The notes under the pieces are model-generated. The model was given only the letters and a program-made list of their open reading frames with translations. It was not told the DNA's origin and searched no databases. A stretch of 5,665 nt of DNA. Origin: Methanosarcinaceae archaeon (GTDB taxonomy: Archaea; Halobacteriota; Methanosarcinia; Methanosarcinales; Methanosarcinaceae). Below, piece after piece: positions 5,300 through 5,665 of this stretch. Position numbers and translations under genes: made by a program. The DNA lies in NCBI GenBank assembly GCA_030609665.1, contig JAUWBW010000126.1:1-5665 (forward strand), written 5' to 3'. Every line of letters begins with the position of its first letter. Within the stretch, counting starts at the first letter, position 1.

Positions 5300-5487
5300 G
5301 CGAATTTTTCAATGCTTAAATGGAGTTGTTGGCAAGAGGATGCCGGTTTTTTGTTGAAAGTCGGATTATGCTCCGACTTTCCACACAGATTTTTTGCTCC
5401 CCCCTCATTACAACATTTCTCTATCAACACGTTTATGTAGTTTTCTTACTTTTCTTACATGTAAGATAGAATATCAAGAGATAATCA
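5300..5487 (+). repeat. Copy C of the TA-upstream element (promoter region of the first antitoxin)
   Basis: This is the full-length copy of the element also found at 2693-2877 (B) and, shortened, at 686-776 (A). It contains the GCGAATTTTTCAATG head, GGATGCCGG, a T-run, the best hairpin of the three, a TATA-like GTTTATGTAG (5431-5440) and the 14-bp operator palindrome TCTTACATGTAAGA (5453-5466). The ribosome binding site is only AAGAGAT, weaker than AGGAGGT in copy B. The element diverges from the minus-strand DUF4062 unit, so this intergenic region carries two outward promoters. Confidence 0.8.
5352..5385. repeat. Conserved hairpin with invariant ATTATGC in the TA-upstream element
   Basis: GAAAGTCGGA (5356-5365) and its perfect reverse complement TCCGACTTTC (5372-5381) enclose the loop TTATGC. 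Three further pairs (TGT/ACA) follow beyond one mismatch, giving 13 of 14 pairs. In copies A and B the stem is weaker but recognisable, and ATTATGC is unchanged. It lies upstream of the TATA-like box, so it is not part of the antitoxin leader. Possible roles are a DNA structure for recombination, a protein site or a terminator (a T6 run follows at 5391-5396). Confidence 0.65.
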
Positions 5488-5665
5488 ATGTCATTACTTG
5501 AAATGAAGAGCGGAACAATAACAAGAAAAGGACAGATCTCCATTCCAAAACGGATCAGGGACATTGAGGGGTTTAAGGAAGGTACAAAGATTGCTATCCT
5601 TGCATATGATGATAGGATAGAACTGCGGTCTATGAAACAGGTAGACGAAAGTATGCAGACTGCGT
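5488..5665 (+). CDS. AbrB/MazE-type antitoxin, 5' part (runs off the window end)
   Basis: The ATG at 5488 lies 7 nt after a weak AAGAG ribosome binding site. The first residues MSLLEMKSGTITRKGQISIP and the continuing AbrB domain parallel the complete copy at 2878. The 131 bases from 5535 to the end equal 1-131. The gene therefore continues at base 132 if the molecule is circular or the unit is tandem, and would end at 202 directly in the toxin gene. Alone it is 59 codons without a stop. Confidence 0.88.
   Translation, partial: MSLLEMKSGTITRKGQISIPKRIRDIEGFKEGTKIAILAYDDRIELRSMKQVDESMQTA
5535..5665 (+). repeat. 131-bp exact terminal direct repeat (pairs with 1-131)
   Basis: Base-by-base comparison shows 5535-5665 and 1-131 to be identical, while the paralogous stretch at 2935-3065 differs at several positions. 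An exact end overlap of this size is what an assembler leaves on a circular molecule (then 5534 bp) or on a loop created by identical repeats. It falls inside a gene that is itself repeated in the window, so the second explanation is a real possibility. Confidence 0.9.

Noticed and set aside
5300..5490. MITE or insertion sequence with terminal inverted repeats.
   Set aside because: The element has an internal hairpin, but its two ends are not inverted repeats, no target duplication is seen and no transposase exists in the window.
1..5665. Plasmid replication origin or Rep gene.
   Set aside because: No replication initiator domain is recognised; the GTGATAA and ACTTGACGATTA repeats are too few to claim iterons of an origin.

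Overview
The window looks like accessory DNA from an archaeon, most likely a methanogen-type euryarchaeote. The support is indirect: an archaeal-ATPase-family protein, candidate BRE/TATA-type promoter elements, archaeal-style ribosome binding sites (GGAGG, AGGAGGT, GGTGAT), and family combinations common in Methanosarcinales-like genomes. No rRNA, tRNA or housekeeping gene is present to fix the taxon.

The first 131 bases (1-131) are identical to the last 131 (5535-5665). The sequence therefore either closes into a circle of 5534 bp or comes from a tandem duplication or repeat loop. Joining the ends rebuilds a complete 82-aa AbrB/MazE-type antitoxin (5488-5534 plus 1-202). It overlaps a complete 110-aa MazF/PemK-like toxin (187-519).

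Layout from left to right: antitoxin 3' part and toxin (1-519). A gene-poor stretch with a degenerate copy of a repeated upstream element (copy A, 686-776). A perfect 28-bp palindrome plus an array of GTGATAA heptamers at exact 16-bp spacing (803-856), next to a large ATPase gene (873-2582). That ATPase carries a winged helix and a C-terminal PD-(D/E)XK nuclease-like domain. Then a second copy of the upstream element (copy B, 2693-2877), a second, orphan antitoxin (2878-3126) and a toxin cut down to 34 codons (3111-3215). A short spacer ends in three ACTTGACGATT(A) repeats. On the minus strand lies a two-gene unit read leftwards: a 58-codon amputated AlbA_2 (Schlafen-type) domain (5118-4942), overlapping by ATGA a DUF4062 + GHKL-type ATPase + winged-helix protein (4945-3410). 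Finally a third copy of the upstream element (copy C, 5300-5487) leads into the antitoxin that runs off the end.

The toxin-antitoxin units are direct repeats that separate two modules, each built from an ATPase, a DNA-binding winged helix and a signalling or nuclease-like domain. This resembles a modular defence or addiction locus in which TA units act as stabilisers and recombination points. That reading is inference. No replication protein, integrase or transposase is visible, so an independent plasmid is not demonstrated.
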